DNA from: Vombatus ursinus
Taxonomy: Eukaryota; Chordata; Mammalia; Diprotodontia; Vombatidae
NCBI RefSeq assembly: GCF_900497805.2
Contig: NW_020954556.1
Location: forward strand, 29,097,671 to 29,161,670
Direction of reading: 5' to 3'
DNA length: 64,000 bases
Of the stretch, positions 23,560 to 34,625 are shown in pieces. A program made the translations under genes and the position numbers. Within the stretch, counting starts at the first letter, position 1; each line of letters starts with the position of its first letter. The notes under the pieces were generated by a model, which was not told the origin of the DNA, made no database searches, and saw only the letters and a program-made list of their open reading frames with translations.

Positions 23560-23720
23560 GCTTAATTAAATCAGAAGACCTGGTTTCAAATTCTGACTTT
23601 GCTGTTGTGATCTTTGGGAAGTCACTTAACTTCCCTAGATGTTAGTTTCCTGAACTGTAAAATGTGGGGTCTAGACTAGATGACTTCTTAGGTACCTTCC
23701 AGTACTAAATCTATGATCCT
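23560..23720 (+). repeat. MIR-type SINE
   Basis: AGACCTGGTTTCAAATTCTG, GGGAAGTCACTTAACTTCCC, TTTCCTGAACTGTAAAATG, GATGACTTCTTAGGTACCTT. Confidence 0.75.
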
Positions 23721-23798
23721 AAAGCCATGCCTTTCCCCCTGGCATTCAGTTCAGGTGGGCAGCCTGTGTGTGAGGCTTATAGAAGAAATTAGCTAGGC

Positions 23799-23953
23799 GG
23801 GGGCAGCTAGGTGGTGCAGTGGATAGAGCACTAGTTCTGAAGTCAGGAGGACCTGAGTTCAAATCTGGCCTCAGACCAAACACTTGACACGTACTAGCTG
23901 TGTGACCTTGGGCAAGTCACTTAACCCTGATTACCTCACTTAAAAAAAAAAAA
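23799..23953 (+). repeat. Short A-tailed SINE, 14-bp target-site duplication
   Basis: Starts GGGGCAGCTAGGTGGTGCAG, ends in an A run. Exact 14-bp direct repeats GAAATTAGCTAGGC lie at 23785-23798 and 23954-23967. The insertion landed at the very start of a CORE-SINE head, so the flanking GCTAGGCAGC belongs to that older element. A clean, relatively young insertion. Confidence 0.92.
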
Positions 23954-23956
23954 GAA

Positions 23957-24236
23957 ATTAGCTAGGCAGCTATGATGGACAGTGGATAGAGCACTAGGCC
24001 TGGAATTAGGAAGACCCAAGTTCAAATCCAACTTCAGATACTCATCAGCTATGTCACCCTGTTCAAGCCACTTAACCTGTCTGCCTCAGTTTCCTTAGTT
24101 ATAAAATGGGGATAATAATAGCACCTATCTTGTAGGGTTGTTGTGAGATAATATTTGTACAACTACAAAACAAAACAGCACAGTAGGGCATGTAGTAGGT
24201 GCTATATAGATGCTAGCTATTATTATTGTTGTTGTT
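23957..24236 (+). repeat. CORE-SINE, near full length
   Basis: GGACAGTGGATAGAGCACTA head, CTGCCTCAGTTTCCTTAGTT, AATAATAGCACCTATCTTGT, then ATGCTAGCTATTATTATTGT at the 3' end. Confidence 0.8.
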
Positions 24237-24670
24237 ATTAACTTCTCTACATGTACCCCCCAATTCCCTCACCTGCCATCTTCTCTTGCAGATTTCTCCC
24301 TCAAATCATTCCCAACCCATCTATAATCTTCAACCTCTCCTACTAGTTCCTTCCATACTGTCTTCAAACATGTTTAAGTCTACCTTTCTCCTTAAAAAAC
24401 CTTTGATAGGCTCTACCACCCCCACCAGCTGTCCTTTTTCAGCCAAACTCCTAGAAAAAAACTGTCTCTACTTATTGCCTCTTCTTCACTCTCTCTTCTA
24501 CTCAGCCTTTTACAACCTGGCTTCTGACTTCACTTAAAATGTGTTGCCTTCACTCATTACATTATAAGCTCCTTGAAGGTAGGGACTGTCTTAGGCCTTT
24601 CTTTGTATCCCTAGCACTTAGCACAGGGTCAGCATGTAGTTGGTGCTTAATAAACATTTATTGACTCTGA
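24237..24670 (+). repeat. LINE-2, internally deleted
   Basis: The first part (24240-24540) matches the region before reverse transcriptase, including a frame reading SAKLLEKNCLYLLPLLHSLF. It jumps directly to the L2 3' terminus (CATTATAAGCTCCTTGAAGG, TAGCACTTAGCACAGGGTCA, AATAAACATTTATTGACT). About 1.5 kb of the family is missing between them. Confidence 0.75.
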
Positions 24671-24707
24671 CTTAAATGAAACATTCAAAAATATTTTTAA
24701 AAAATGT

Positions 24708-24850
24708 TTTAAGAGACAGCCAGGTGGCTCAGTGGATAAAGCACTGGCCCTGGAATCAGAAGGACCTGAGTTCAAATGTGACCTGAGACACTAGCTATGT
24801 AACCCTGGGCAAGTCACTTAACCCCAGTTGCATTAAAAAAAAAAAAAGAT
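24708..24850 (+). repeat. Short A-tailed SINE
   Basis: ACAGCCAGGTGGCTCAGTGG, GTCACTTAACCCCAGTTGCA then an A run. Sense orientation. Confidence 0.85.
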
Positions 24851-25404
24851 TAAAAATTAAATGAAAATATTGTCTTCAAAATTACCATCTCTTTGTAACA
24901 CTAGTGAGTGTTGTAGTGGATGGTAGAGTTGGCTGGCCAGCACTCGATCCTTTTGGCTCTTTCCTCTTAGATGGACAGGGGCAAAGGTCAGTCCTTCTCA
25001 GACAATTCCAATCTACTCCCTGGGGAGTAGAAGGGATACTTTAGGTGTGATTATTTCTCTATTTATCACCTTCCCTATCCCCTCCTTTTCCTAAGATTTC
25101 ATCAGCCATACCATGATAACAATTAGCCAGGTTATTGTTGTTTTAGCTTAGGGACCTATTGCCTTTCTCTATATTATGGAATTTGTGTCAAATGGTCCCT
25201 GGAGAAGGCTTTCAGTTTCTTTGAGGAGCCCTAGAACTATCCGAGAATGGATTTGTGTCCTCATAGGGACCCTGGAACTCACCTACTCCCCTGAGAACCT
25301 TTTAGATTGTGGACAACGTAGGACATGTACAAGAGGTCCAGAAGACCTCTCCTTGGCTCAAATAGAACTATCTTCAACCTGGACTAGAATGGATGAATCT
25401 CCAA

Positions 25405-25550
25405 GTATAGGGACAAAAGAACTAAATTTTAGTTCTGACTCTACCACTAACAGTTTGGGCCAAATCACTTTTCCAGTCCTCATTTTCATCAGTATTGTGA
25501 AGAGGTTTGACTAAGTGATTGTTTAAAGTTCTTTCCAGATCTGAAATTTT
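25405..25550 (+). repeat. MIR-type SINE fragment
   Basis: TTTTAGTTCTGACTCTACCA, GCCAAATCACTTTTCCAGTC, TTTGACTAAGTGATTGTTTA. It supplies most of the C-terminal half of a 112-codon frame starting at 25176, which is therefore not a credible gene. Confidence 0.6.
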
Positions 25551-25623
25551 ATGGCCTTATCATCCTAAAATGCCATTTTCTTCCTGCTGAATTCTTTCTC
25601 TCTCCTTGTCCTACGGCCTATAG

Positions 25624-25749
25624 AATTTGTAGGAATTAACTGTAACTTTGCAGGAAACATCTGTGATGTGGTCCCCCTGTCCCCCTCCCAGTCAATGTCC
25701 CTTGTAAGCTCAGCAAGTGAATTGCACCATTTAAAAGATGTTGTCCAAG
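25624..25749 (+). other. Candidate host exon, product unknown
   Basis: The segment follows a long pyrimidine tract ending CCTATAG (25623) and is followed by a consensus donor CAAG|GTAAGT at 25750. It is 126 nt, a multiple of three, starting and ending in the same codon phase. The open frame reads FVGINCNFAGNICDVVPLSP then SQSMSLVSSASELHHLKDVV. A second acceptor (TTTGCAG, 25653) gives a 96-nt version also in frame. The open frame runs from about 25569 to a stop at about 25770. I recognise no protein family; sequence makeup looks like a disordered linker. Confidence 0.35.
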
Positions 25750-25772
25750 GTAAGTTTCAGTGGTTATTCTAA

Positions 25773-26850
25773 GCTAGATACTGACATAAGGAAAGCCTCT
25801 GCAGAAGTTTGATTTTTTTCCCATACGTCTCTAGGAGCAACCCAGGATAGTGTGCTTAGACATACACTGTAGGGATGTCTCTGAGGAGCAAGTTTTTGAA
25901 GAAGTACCTTTGAAGCCCGGGAAAGAAGAGAAAGAAGGGGAAAAAAGTTAAATGACTGCTGAGCTCAGGAACTCCTACCTACTTCCTTCTGCCTTATGCT
26001 GTGATTTGTGGACATTGAAGTATTCTCTAACTCTGCTGTGATCCAAGACTTTGGGATTCCACACAGTCATATCCTGCTGACCCTCAGAAAGAGTGGTTAC
26101 CTTTATTGGGAGTAGTGGAGACAGATTCCTAAGGACTCAGTGAATTTGTGGTAAGCAGCAACCGTTTGTGGGTATTAAGACAGCACATTTTGTGGTCATC
26201 CAAGGAGCAATTTATTGTTCTCTCAGAGTGGGTACCAAGCTGATAGAAGCTGGACTCACAAACTTCCAGCCCAGAGTTGGGGATTAGGAGGGGGATTGGG
26301 AGGTGGTTTGCTTTGGGATTTTAGTATTTCAGACTACTTGCTGTTAATGTAGTTTCTTGATTTTATCTTGTATTTCTATGTTAAGTAAACTGTCTTTCAT
26401 TACTACAATGTAATATCATTATAGCTATTGGTCATGCAAAAGAAATTCACAGGGAATGGGGGCTCAGAGCATTAACTAGATAGATGTGAACCTAAAACTG
26501 ATCCGTGGGGACCTGTATATAGCACTGGACTGATAGACTTAATAGACATTTCATTATATTTCAAGCTAACACATGTGTTTTCTGTTTATTGCCTGGAGAT
26601 AGTTCCCAATAGTAACAAGGTATCATAGGTCAAGTCTTTCTCCAGTCATCAAGGTCAGCAGGTGGTTGGTGAGGGAAAGATTGAGAGCTGGTACAGACGT
26701 GAAGTATTTTTGCCAAAGTAGGTAAATTCAAGCAAGCATAAGAATTTTGAGGTGGCTAGAAAAGAGTTGCGTAGTTGCCTTCCTAGGCTAACAAAACCAG
26801 AGATATGAAAACACATAAGTGTATCAGCAATGGGTTCACTCTCTTTTATC
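25773..26850. other. No recognised gene or repeat
   Basis: Unassigned sequence after the candidate exon. No long frame. Parts look mildly repetitive but I cannot name a family. Confidence 0.4.
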
Positions 26851-26854
26851 AGTC

Positions 26855-26968
26855 AATCAGTAAACATTTATTAAGGGCCAACTGTGTGCCAGACCCTGTG
26901 CTAAGTGCTGGGATACAAAGAGAGGCAAAAGACAGTCCCTGCCCTCAAGGAGCTTATAATCTAAACCC
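26855..26968 (-). repeat. LINE-2 3' terminus
   Basis: Antisense: CAGTCAATCAGTAAACATTT, GTGCTAAGTGCTGGGATACA, CCTGCCCTCAAGGAGCTTAT. Confidence 0.8.
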
Positions 26969-26984
26969 TCAGCAGTGATGACTT

Positions 26985-28340
26985 CCAAATTCAACATTCA
27001 ACTGACTTCATTCAACTGAAATTTCTCTTTCCAATGATCTCTCAATTACCAAATCTAATCATAATTACCAGTCTAATTGAGTCTTTTCTCAGTCTTCAGT
27101 CTTCATCCTTCTTGGCCTCTGTTGCCTCAGCTACTATTGTTGATCACCCTCTTCCCTGGATACTCTCTTCTTTCTAGGTTTCCTTGACACTGCTCTCTCC
27201 TGGTTTTCCTCCTACCTGTCTGACCATTCCTTCTCAATTTCCTTCGCTAGATCTTTTTCCAGGTTGCACCTATTAATTGTGGGTATATGGCTCTGTCCTG
27301 AGCCTTCTCTTCTTCAGCTCTACTGTTTGATTATTGATCTCATTAGCTCTCATGGATTCAACTATCATTTAAATGCAGCTGATTCTCATATCTATTTATC
27401 CAGACCTAACTTTTCTCCTGTCTCAAGTCTATCTATTGGACCAACTGTCTATTAGACATATTCAACTGGGTGTGTTGGCAGGCATCTAAAACTCAAAGTA
27501 TTCAAAACAGAACTCATTATCTTTCCCTAAAATGCTTCCCTCTTTTCAACTTCCACATTACTGTTGGGAACATACCACCTCCACCCAATCATCCAGGCTA
27601 ACCACCTCCATTTCATCCTCAACTACTCACTCATACAATATCCAATCTGTTGCCAAGTCTGGTTTTTACCTTCATATCACAAGTATATGTCCCTTCCTTT
27701 CCACAGCAATCATACTATTGCAAGACTTTGTCTACTCATGGCTGTTCTATTGCCAGCCTTCTGGCTGGTCTCCTTGTACCAAGTCTCCAATCCATCCTCC
27801 ACTCAGCTGCCAAAGTGATCTTCTTAAAATGCAGTTCTGACTATATTACCCTTTCCTCCCTACTCAGTAAACTTCCTTTTACTTTGAGGATAAAATATAA
27901 AAATTCTTTCTTTGTCTTTTAAAGCCCTCCCTAGCCCTGTTCCTTCCTATCTTTCTAGGCTTCTTGTACTTTACTTTCCTTTGATAATCTATGATTCAGT
28001 GACACTGGAATGCTTGCTGTTCCTTTCTCAAGACACTGTATCACTCACTTCTATGACTTTTCACATGCAGTCCCTCATCCCTGAAATGTTTTTCCCGCTC
28101 ACTTCTTGTAAGACTCAGCTTAAATCTCACCTTCTGCAAGAGGCTTTTCCTGATGTTTCCCTCACCTTCCCTCTGAAATGAACTCTTATTTACACTGTAT
28201 ATATCTTAGACATACAGAGTTGTTTGCTTGTTAGAAAATGAGCTTCTTGAAATCAGGGGCCATGTTTTTTCCTTTCTTTGCTTCCTCAGCATTTAACACA
28301 GTGCCTGGTATATTATTAAGTACTCAATAAATGCTTGTTG
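26985..28340 (+). repeat. LINE-2, reverse transcriptase to 3' terminus
   Basis: One of the longest sense copies here. It includes CTATTGTTGATCACCCTCTT (reverse transcriptase), CCTTGACACTGCTCTCTCCT, CATCTAAAACTCAAAGTATT, CATCCTCCACTCAGCTGCCA, then the 3' terminus TAACACAGTGCCTGGTATAT, CAATAAATGCTTGTTGATGT. Several short frames in all three phases are fragments of this ORF2. Confidence 0.85.
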
Positions 28341-28357
28341 ATGTAACCATTTTGTCG

Positions 28358-28608
28358 TCCTTAATAATAATAGTAATATACAGCATTTATATAGTGCCAA
28401 ACATTGCTAAGCACTTTACAAATATTTTCTCACTTAATCCTCACAACAACCCTAGGAAATAGGTGCATTTATTATCCTCATTTTACAGATGAAATTGAGG
28501 TTAAATGACTTGCCTAAGGTCCCATAGTAAGTATCTGAGGCTGGATTTGAACTCAGTTCTTCCTGATTCCAAGCCCTGGTTTCTATTCACTGTACCGGCT
28601 AGCTGCCT
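28358..28608 (-). repeat. CORE-SINE
   Basis: Antisense: TAGTGCCAAACATTGCTAAG, TTAATCCTCACAACAACCCT, CTCATTTTACAGATGAAATTG, head CCGGCTAGCTGCC. Confidence 0.8.
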
Positions 28609-28975
28609 TCTCCTGGTCCAAGAAAGGACCACATCATTATCAGAGACTCTAGAAAAGGTGGAGAGAGTGATAAATAATGTCAAGAGGATTTAAGGTAGAG
28701 AAAAGGAGAAAATATAGATTTGCCTCTTTCAAGACAGGATCATTAAAAATTCCCAGAATTTACTGTGTGGAGATCAGCATTGAGACCTAGGACCTGAGAA
28801 CTCTATGGTCAGCTTACATAGGCAGTCATTTAAGGATTTGCAGAAGTTAGCAACTTCTATAAAACATTGATTCTTCAAGATGGAATCTAGAGCCTCATAT
28901 GCCATCTGGCAAGGAAACTGAAGAGCTTCTCCCTAGAGGTGGTCCCAAGGTGGTTTATAATAAGGAGTGAAGTTT
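28609..28975. other. No recognised feature
   Basis: Unassigned spacer before the L1 stack. Confidence 0.4.
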
Positions 28976-29289
28976 TTTTTTTTTAATTAAATAATTAATT
29001 AATTTTTAGTTTTCAACATTAACTTCCACAAGATCTTGAATTCCAATTTTTCTCCCCATCTCTCCTCTTCCCCCACCTCAAAATGACATGCATTCTGCAT
29101 ACCCTTTCCCCCAATGTGCCCTTCCTTCTATGATCTCCCCCCCTTCTCTTATCCCCTTCCCCTTCTATTTTCCTATAGGGCAAGATAGATTTCTATACCC
29201 CATTGTCTGTGTATCTTATTTCCCAGTTGCATGTGAAAACAATTTTTTTTCCCTTCAAGAAACTTTTTTTAAAATTTTTAAAAATTCCT
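28976..29289 (-). repeat. L1/half-L1 3' fragment
   Basis: Antisense: TTTTTAGTTTTCAACATTAA, CTTCCACAAGATCTTGAATT, then a segment of the pyrimidine-rich inter-region (GATAGATTTCTATACCCCAT) that in other copies follows ORF1. The 3' end and inter-region are joined directly. Confidence 0.6.
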
Positions 29290-29942
29290 TTTTTTTATTA
29301 AACAATTTATTTATTAATTTTTAGTTTTCAACATTCATTTCTTTTTCTTTTTTTCTCTTTTTTGGCTAGGCAGTGGAGTTAAGTGACTTGCCCAGGGTCA
29401 CACAGCTAGTAAGTGTTATGTGTCTGAGGCCGGATTTGAACTCAAGTCCTCCTGAATCCAGGGCCAGTGCTCTATCTACCGTGCCACCTAGCTGCCGCCT
29501 CGACATTCATTTCCATAAGATTTTGAGTTTCAAATTTTCTCCCTTTTCCTTGCCTCCCCCCTCACCAAGATGACATGCAGTCTGATATAGGCTCTACTTA
29601 TACATTCATATTAAGCATATTTTCACATTAGTCATGATATAAAGAAGGATTAGAACCAATGGGTGGAATCACAAGAAAGAAGAATCAAAACAAAGCAACA
29701 AAAGAAAAGGAGAGCAAATAGTATGTTTCCATCTGCATTCAGATTCCATAGTTCTTTGGATGTGGATAGCTTTTTCCATTGTGAGTCTTTTGGAGTTCTT
29801 TTAGATCCTTGCACTGCTAAGAAGAACTAAGTCTGTCAAAGTCAGTCATTGGACAGTGTGGCTGTTATTGTGTACAATGTTCTCCTGGTTCTGCTCACTT
29901 CACTCAGCATCAGTTTATATAAGTGTTTTCAGGTTGTAAAAA
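29290..29942 (-). repeat. L1 3' end split by a SINE
   Basis: Antisense L1 3' UTR and ORF2 C-terminal edge: CATTTCCATAAGATTTTGAG, GTCTGATATAGGCTCTACTT, GGATGTGGATAGCTTTTTCC, CTCCTGGTTCTGCTCACTTC. A SINE with an 11-bp target-site duplication interrupts it. Confidence 0.75.
29343..29502 (-). repeat. Short A-tailed SINE inside L1
   Basis: Antisense head TGCCACCTAGCTGCC. Exact 11-bp direct repeats ACATTCATTTC at 29332-29342 and 29503-29513. The L1 sequence is continuous if the SINE is removed. Confidence 0.88.
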
Positions 29943-30970
29943 CAATTTTTAACATTCATTTTTAAAACTTTGAGTTCCAGATTTTCTCCCTTCCTCCCTC
30001 TCCACCCGTCCTCATTGAGAGGGCAAGCAAACTGATTATTAAATAGGTTATACATGTGTAGTCATGCAAAAACAATTCTGTAATAGTCATCTTATGAAAG
30101 ACTACCTTATTTCCCTCCATCCTATTCCACCCCCCTGTTTATTCTGTTCTCTCCTTTCACCCTGTCCCTCCTCAAAAGTATTTGCTTCTGATTACCCCTC
30201 CCCTAATCTGCCCTCCCTTCTATCATCCCCCTTGTCTTATCCCCCCTATTTTCCTGTAGAGTAAGATAGATTTTCATACCCAATTGAGTGTGTATGTTAT
30301 TCTCTCCTTAAACCAAATTGGATGAGAGTAAGGTTCACTCATTCCTTCTCTCTTTCCCCATCTTCCCCTCTACTGTAAAAGCTTTTTGTTGCCTCTTTTA
30401 TGTTGGATAATTTACTCCATTCTACCTCTTATCTTTCCATGTAGGAATGTAAACGTTCAACTTTAATAAGTCTCATGATTTCTCTTTCCTGTTTACCTTT
30501 TCATGCTTCTCTTGAGTCTTGTATTTGAAAGTCAAATTTTTTATTCAGCTCTGGTCTTTTCATCAAAAATGCTTGAAAGTCTTCTATTTCATTGAATGTC
30601 CATTTTTTTCCTCTGAAGTGTTATACTCAGTTTTGCTGGGTAGGTGATTCTTTGTTTTAATCCTAGCTCCTCTGACCTCCAGAATATCATATTCTAAGCC
30701 CTCCAATCCCTTAAGGTAGAAACTGCTAAATCTTGTGTTATCCTGATTGTATTTCTACAATATTTGAATTGTTTCTTTCTGGTTGCTTGCACTATTTTCT
30801 CCTTGACCTGGGAACTCTGGAATTTGGCTATAATATTCCTAGGAGTTTTCCTTTTGGGATCTCTTTCAGGATGTGATTGGTGGATTCTTTCAGTTTCTAT
30901 TTTGCTCTCTGGTTCTAGACTATCAGGGCAGTTTTGCTTGATAATTTCTTTAAAGATGATGTCTAGGTTC
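29943..30970 (-). repeat. Half-L1-like element: ORF1 C-terminus, inter-region, 3' end
   Basis: The - strand frame at 30694-30970 carries the L1 ORF1 RNA-binding/C-terminal domain: DIIFKEIIKQNCPDSLEPES, RDPKRKTPRNIIAKFQ, ARK/TRKKQFKYCRNTIRIT. It goes on past the ORF1 end into a purine-rich inter-region and then into the L1 3' UTR, with no endonuclease or reverse transcriptase. Its N-terminal half is displaced by the next element. Confidence 0.65.
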
Positions 30971-33190
30971 TTTTTTTTTTCTTTTTTTTTCTTAATGTAT
31001 TTTGATTTATCAACAATCACTTCCATAAGTTTTTGGATTTAAAATTTTTCTCCCTGTCCTCCCTACCTCCCTGCCCAAGAAGGCACACAATCTGATATAG
31101 GCTATACATATACGTTCCTGTTGAACATATTTTAACATTAGTCATGTTGTAAGTAAGAATTAGAACTAATAGGAGGAACCACCAGAAAGAGGAAATAAAA
31201 CACAACAGAAGAAAAAAAATAGCAAATAGTATTCTTCGATCTGCATTCAAACTTCATTGTTCTTTCTCTGATGTGGATAGCATTTTCCATCATGAGGCCT
31301 TTGGAGATGTCTTAGATGCTTGTATTGCTGAGAAGGGTTAAGTCTATCAATATTAGTCATCGCACAAAGTGGCTGTTACTGTGTACAATGTTCTCCTGGT
31401 TCTGCTCACTTCACTCAGCATCAGATCATACAAGTCTTTCCAGGTTTTTATGAAGTCTGCCTGCACAATAGTATTCTATTACATTCATATATCACATTCA
31501 CAGTTATGATTACTGTGTCTTTCTCTCCATCCTTTCCTCCCCTCCCCCCTTATACTTTTCTTTCTCCTTTCTCCTTTTCCTTCCTCACTAATGTTTTGCT
31601 TTTGACCACCACCTCTCTCAGTCCTGCCTCCCTTCTATTAACCCTCTCCCTTTTCTTCCCCTTTTCACTTACTATTTCTTCCCTCCCTTCTATCCCCCTC
31701 CCTTTTCTTTCTCCTTTTCCCTCCTACTGCCTATAGGGCATGTTAGATTTCTATACCTAACTGATTATGTTATTCCCTTCTTGAGCCAAATCTGATGAAA
31801 GTAAGGTTCAAACAATGCTCATCTCCCTCCCTTCTTTCTCTCTGCTATAATAGGTTTTTTTTGCCTTTTCCTGTAATGTAATTTACCCTTGTCTGCCTCC
31901 TCCTTTCCTTTTCTCTCAGTACATTTGCTTAGTTAGATCAGATTAATCCACTTACTTGGATCTATTTAACCCACTTGATTAGATTATTTTTATCATTACA
32001 TCAAAGTCAATTTATACCCACCCCTTTTATGTATACCCCTTTAACATGGTGTAATAACAACACAGTTCTCAAGAGTTACAAGTGTCATCCTCCCTTGGGG
32101 GGATGTAAACAGTTTGCCCTTATTAATAACATGTTGTTTCTTTCTGTCCCATTTACCTTTTTATGTCTCTCTTGAGTCTTGTATTTGAAGATCAAATTTT
32201 CTGTTGAGCTCTGGTCTTTTTATCAGGAAGGTATGGAAGTCCCCTATTTCGTTGAATATCCATTTCCTCCCCTGAAAGATCATGCTGATTTTTGCTGGGT
32301 TAGGTTCTTTTTTTGATCATGTTTTTCAGGTAGTCCGATAATTTTAAAATTATCTCTCCTGGATCTTTTTTCCAGGTCAGTTGTTTTTCCAATGAGATAT
32401 TTCACATTGTCTTCTATTTTTTCATTCTTTTGGTTTTGTTTTATAATTTCTTGATTTCTCATAGAGTCATTGGCTTCCATTTGCTCTATTCTAATTTTTA
32501 AGGAATTATTTTCTTCAATGAACTTTTGGACCTCTTTTGCCATTTGGGTTAGTCTATTTTTTAAAGTGTTACTTTCTTTAGTATTTTTTGGGGTCTCCTT
32601 TAGCAAGCTGTTGACTTGTTTTCATGATTTTCTTGTATCACTCTCATTTCTCTTCCCAATTTTTCCTCTACTTCTCTTACTTTCTTTTCAAAATCCTTTT
32701 TGAGCTCTTTCATGGCCCGAGACCAATTCATATTTTTCTTGGAGGCTTTGGATGTAGGAGCTTTGACTCTGTTGTCTTCTTCTGGTTGTATGTTTTGATC
32801 TTCTTTGTCACCAATGTAAGATTCTATAGTCTAGGGTTTTTTCTGCTATTTGTTCATGTTTCCAGCCAATTATTTGACTTTTTAACTCTTTGTTAAGGTA
32901 GGGCTCTGCTTCCAGTGTGGAGGGTGTACTGTTCCAAGCTTGGGGAGTTTTGTGCAGCTGTTTTCAGAGATAATTCTAGGGGCCTGTAAATTTTCAGTTC
33001 TTCTAAGATGGTACAATTAAGGGCAAGGTATTTACTCCTTTCCTGGCCTGTGCTCTTGTCTGAATGACCACAAGCACTTTTTTCTGCCTTGGAACTTTTT
33101 GTGGGTTCTGCTGCTCTAGAATTTGTTTAGAGTCATTTTTTCAGGTATTTGGAGGGGTTTGGGGGAGAGCTCAAGCAAGTCGCTGCTTTT
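30971..33190 (-). repeat. Half-L1-like element, near complete (~2.2 kb)
   Basis: Order on the - strand: 5' region (33190-32650), ORF1 coiled coil with RNA-binding-domain start (32606-32280; MLKETPKNTKESNTLKNRL, later SRRDNFKIIGLPEKHDQKKN), a deletion to the ORF1 C-terminus (FLIKRPELNRKFD), the inter-region, the ORF2 C-terminal edge and 3' UTR, and an A tail (T run at 30971-30992). There is no endonuclease or polymerase. It sits within ORF1 of the neighbouring copy. Confidence 0.65.
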
Positions 33191-34015
33191 AATCCCAAGG
33201 AGTGAAGACTTTAAAGGGATTTTGCAGTTATTGTTGGCCAAATCATAAAGTCAGCTTTCCCAGCCTGTGAATCAGTCTCTCTGAGTAGACAGCAACTTCT
33301 AGGTGGTAAAAATCCAGATTATTATAATTTATTTTGCCCTGAGTTTGCTGTGTATATGTGATCTACATACATGACATTTTAAAGAGAGAAACTTACTACT
33401 TTGCATCTTTTGCACATGATTTTCCCTTTGGAATGCATACGCGGTACTGGAAAAGTGGTTGGTGACCCCATGTTTATTTTTTCATCTGGCTGTTCAAGGT
33501 CTAGTCCAGTTGCAATAGAAGGAAATATTAATGCCCTATCAGGTCTTAGCTTTATTGAACAATTTAGCCTTTCATCATTTAAAACAAGAAATTTCCAAAG
33601 TAAATACCTCAAATATTAATCTATTTTTAAAGAAAGAAACAAAAACAGAAAAGTAATCTTTTGTTTCAAAAACAATAGCATTATTATAATATGTTTTTCA
33701 TCTTGTATTGTACATGTTTTTAAAATGTTCTGTTTTTGTAAACTGTAACCTGTAACTACCTATGTTGTCTTGCATGTGTTATATCTGTCAAATGACTTCA
33801 GTTAAACAAGGGTTAATGACCACAGACCAGAATCATCCCCAGCAATAAGGAGAAGTTGCATCCTATATGAGGGAAAGGCTGGATATAGGAAGCAGATATA
33901 GATATGAGAGAAATGGTAGTCAAAAAATAAGCCTGTGTACCTTCCCAATCAATCGGTCATTACCACAGTAGGGTGAGGAGTTAGAGAGTATCCATATCAG
34001 ATCTATTTGAGTATA

Positions 34016-34018
<3 letters not shown>
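33191..34018. other. Unassigned; holds an exon-like segment
   Basis: No repeat recognised. The exon-like segment at 33397-33568 is listed separately. Confidence 0.4.
33397..33568 (-). other. Candidate exon on - strand, open on both strands
   Basis: The - frame reads LRPDRALIFPSIATGLDLEQ, then PDEKINMGSPTTFPVPRMHS and KGKIMCKRCKVV, ending at a consensus donor GTA|GTAAGTTT (33396-33391). Possible acceptors at 33569 or 33545 have poor pyrimidine tracts. The + strand is also open for 72 codons here. No family recognised; the paired C-x-x-C could bind zinc but is too little to assign. Confidence 0.25.
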
Positions 34019-34067
<49 letters not shown>

Positions 34068-34068
34068 T
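34019..34068. repeat. TG dinucleotide microsatellite
   Basis: Uninterrupted GT repeat of about 24 units. Confidence 0.95.
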
Positions 34069-34085
34069 ACTCACTTTATCTGAGT

Positions 34086-34205
34086 AAGTTGTTCTCCCTG
34101 GTAGAATGTAAACTCCTTGAGGGCAAGGACTGTTTTATTTTTGTCTTTGTATCCCTAACATCTGGGGCACAAAGTAGCCACTTAGTAAATGTTTGTTGAA
34201 TTGAA
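34086..34205 (+). repeat. LINE-2 3' terminus
   Basis: GTAGAATGTAAACTCCTTGA, GGGCAAGGACTGTTTTATTT, CTTAGTAAATGTTTGTTGAA. Confidence 0.8.
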
Positions 34206-34349
34206 TTTATTTAAAGATCTAAGAGACAGGATTAAGTAAGAACAGAAGAAGAATGAATATGAATAATCAGAAAGAACCATGATAAAAAGCTAAGACAGAA
34301 AATCAGTACAGGAACTCAGGTAAACTAACAAAATGACAGCTTGACAACC

Positions 34350-34625
34350 CACACAACTGAAGAATGGCTGAACAAATTGTGATTTAGGAATGTATAGGAA
34401 TATTACTGTACCATAAGAACTGATGTATATGAAGACTATTAAGAAATATATTACATAAAGTGATTTATTATGGTAAAGAAAGTAGAATTTTAATGATAAT
34501 TTACACAAATTACAAAAATACTACTACTAATAAAAACAGAACTGGGAAACTACACACAATAAAGAGGGAAAAGATGGGTCACAGAAGAAAAAAAATGTTC
34601 TAATTCTTTGTTGAAGTTAACATAT
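34350..34625 (+). repeat. L1 3' fragment
   Basis: Sense: CTGAAGAATGGCTGAACAAA, GGAATATTACTGTACCATAA match the ORF2 C-terminal edge seen better at 45.2 kb. Confidence 0.55.

Noticed and set aside
25176-25514. 112-codon + frame just before the candidate exon
   Set aside because: Its C-terminal half is a MIR fragment and it is not bounded by convincing splice sites.
27532-28181. Cluster of overlapping + frames
   Set aside because: All are pieces of one broken LINE-2 ORF2.
30694-31026. 110-codon lysine-rich frame as a host gene
   Set aside because: L1 ORF1 C-terminal domain preceded by residues from the neighbouring element's tail.
32280-32606. 108-codon coiled-coil frame as a host gene
   Set aside because: It is L1/half-L1 ORF1: coiled coil followed by the start of the RNA-binding domain, with L1-type sequence on both sides.
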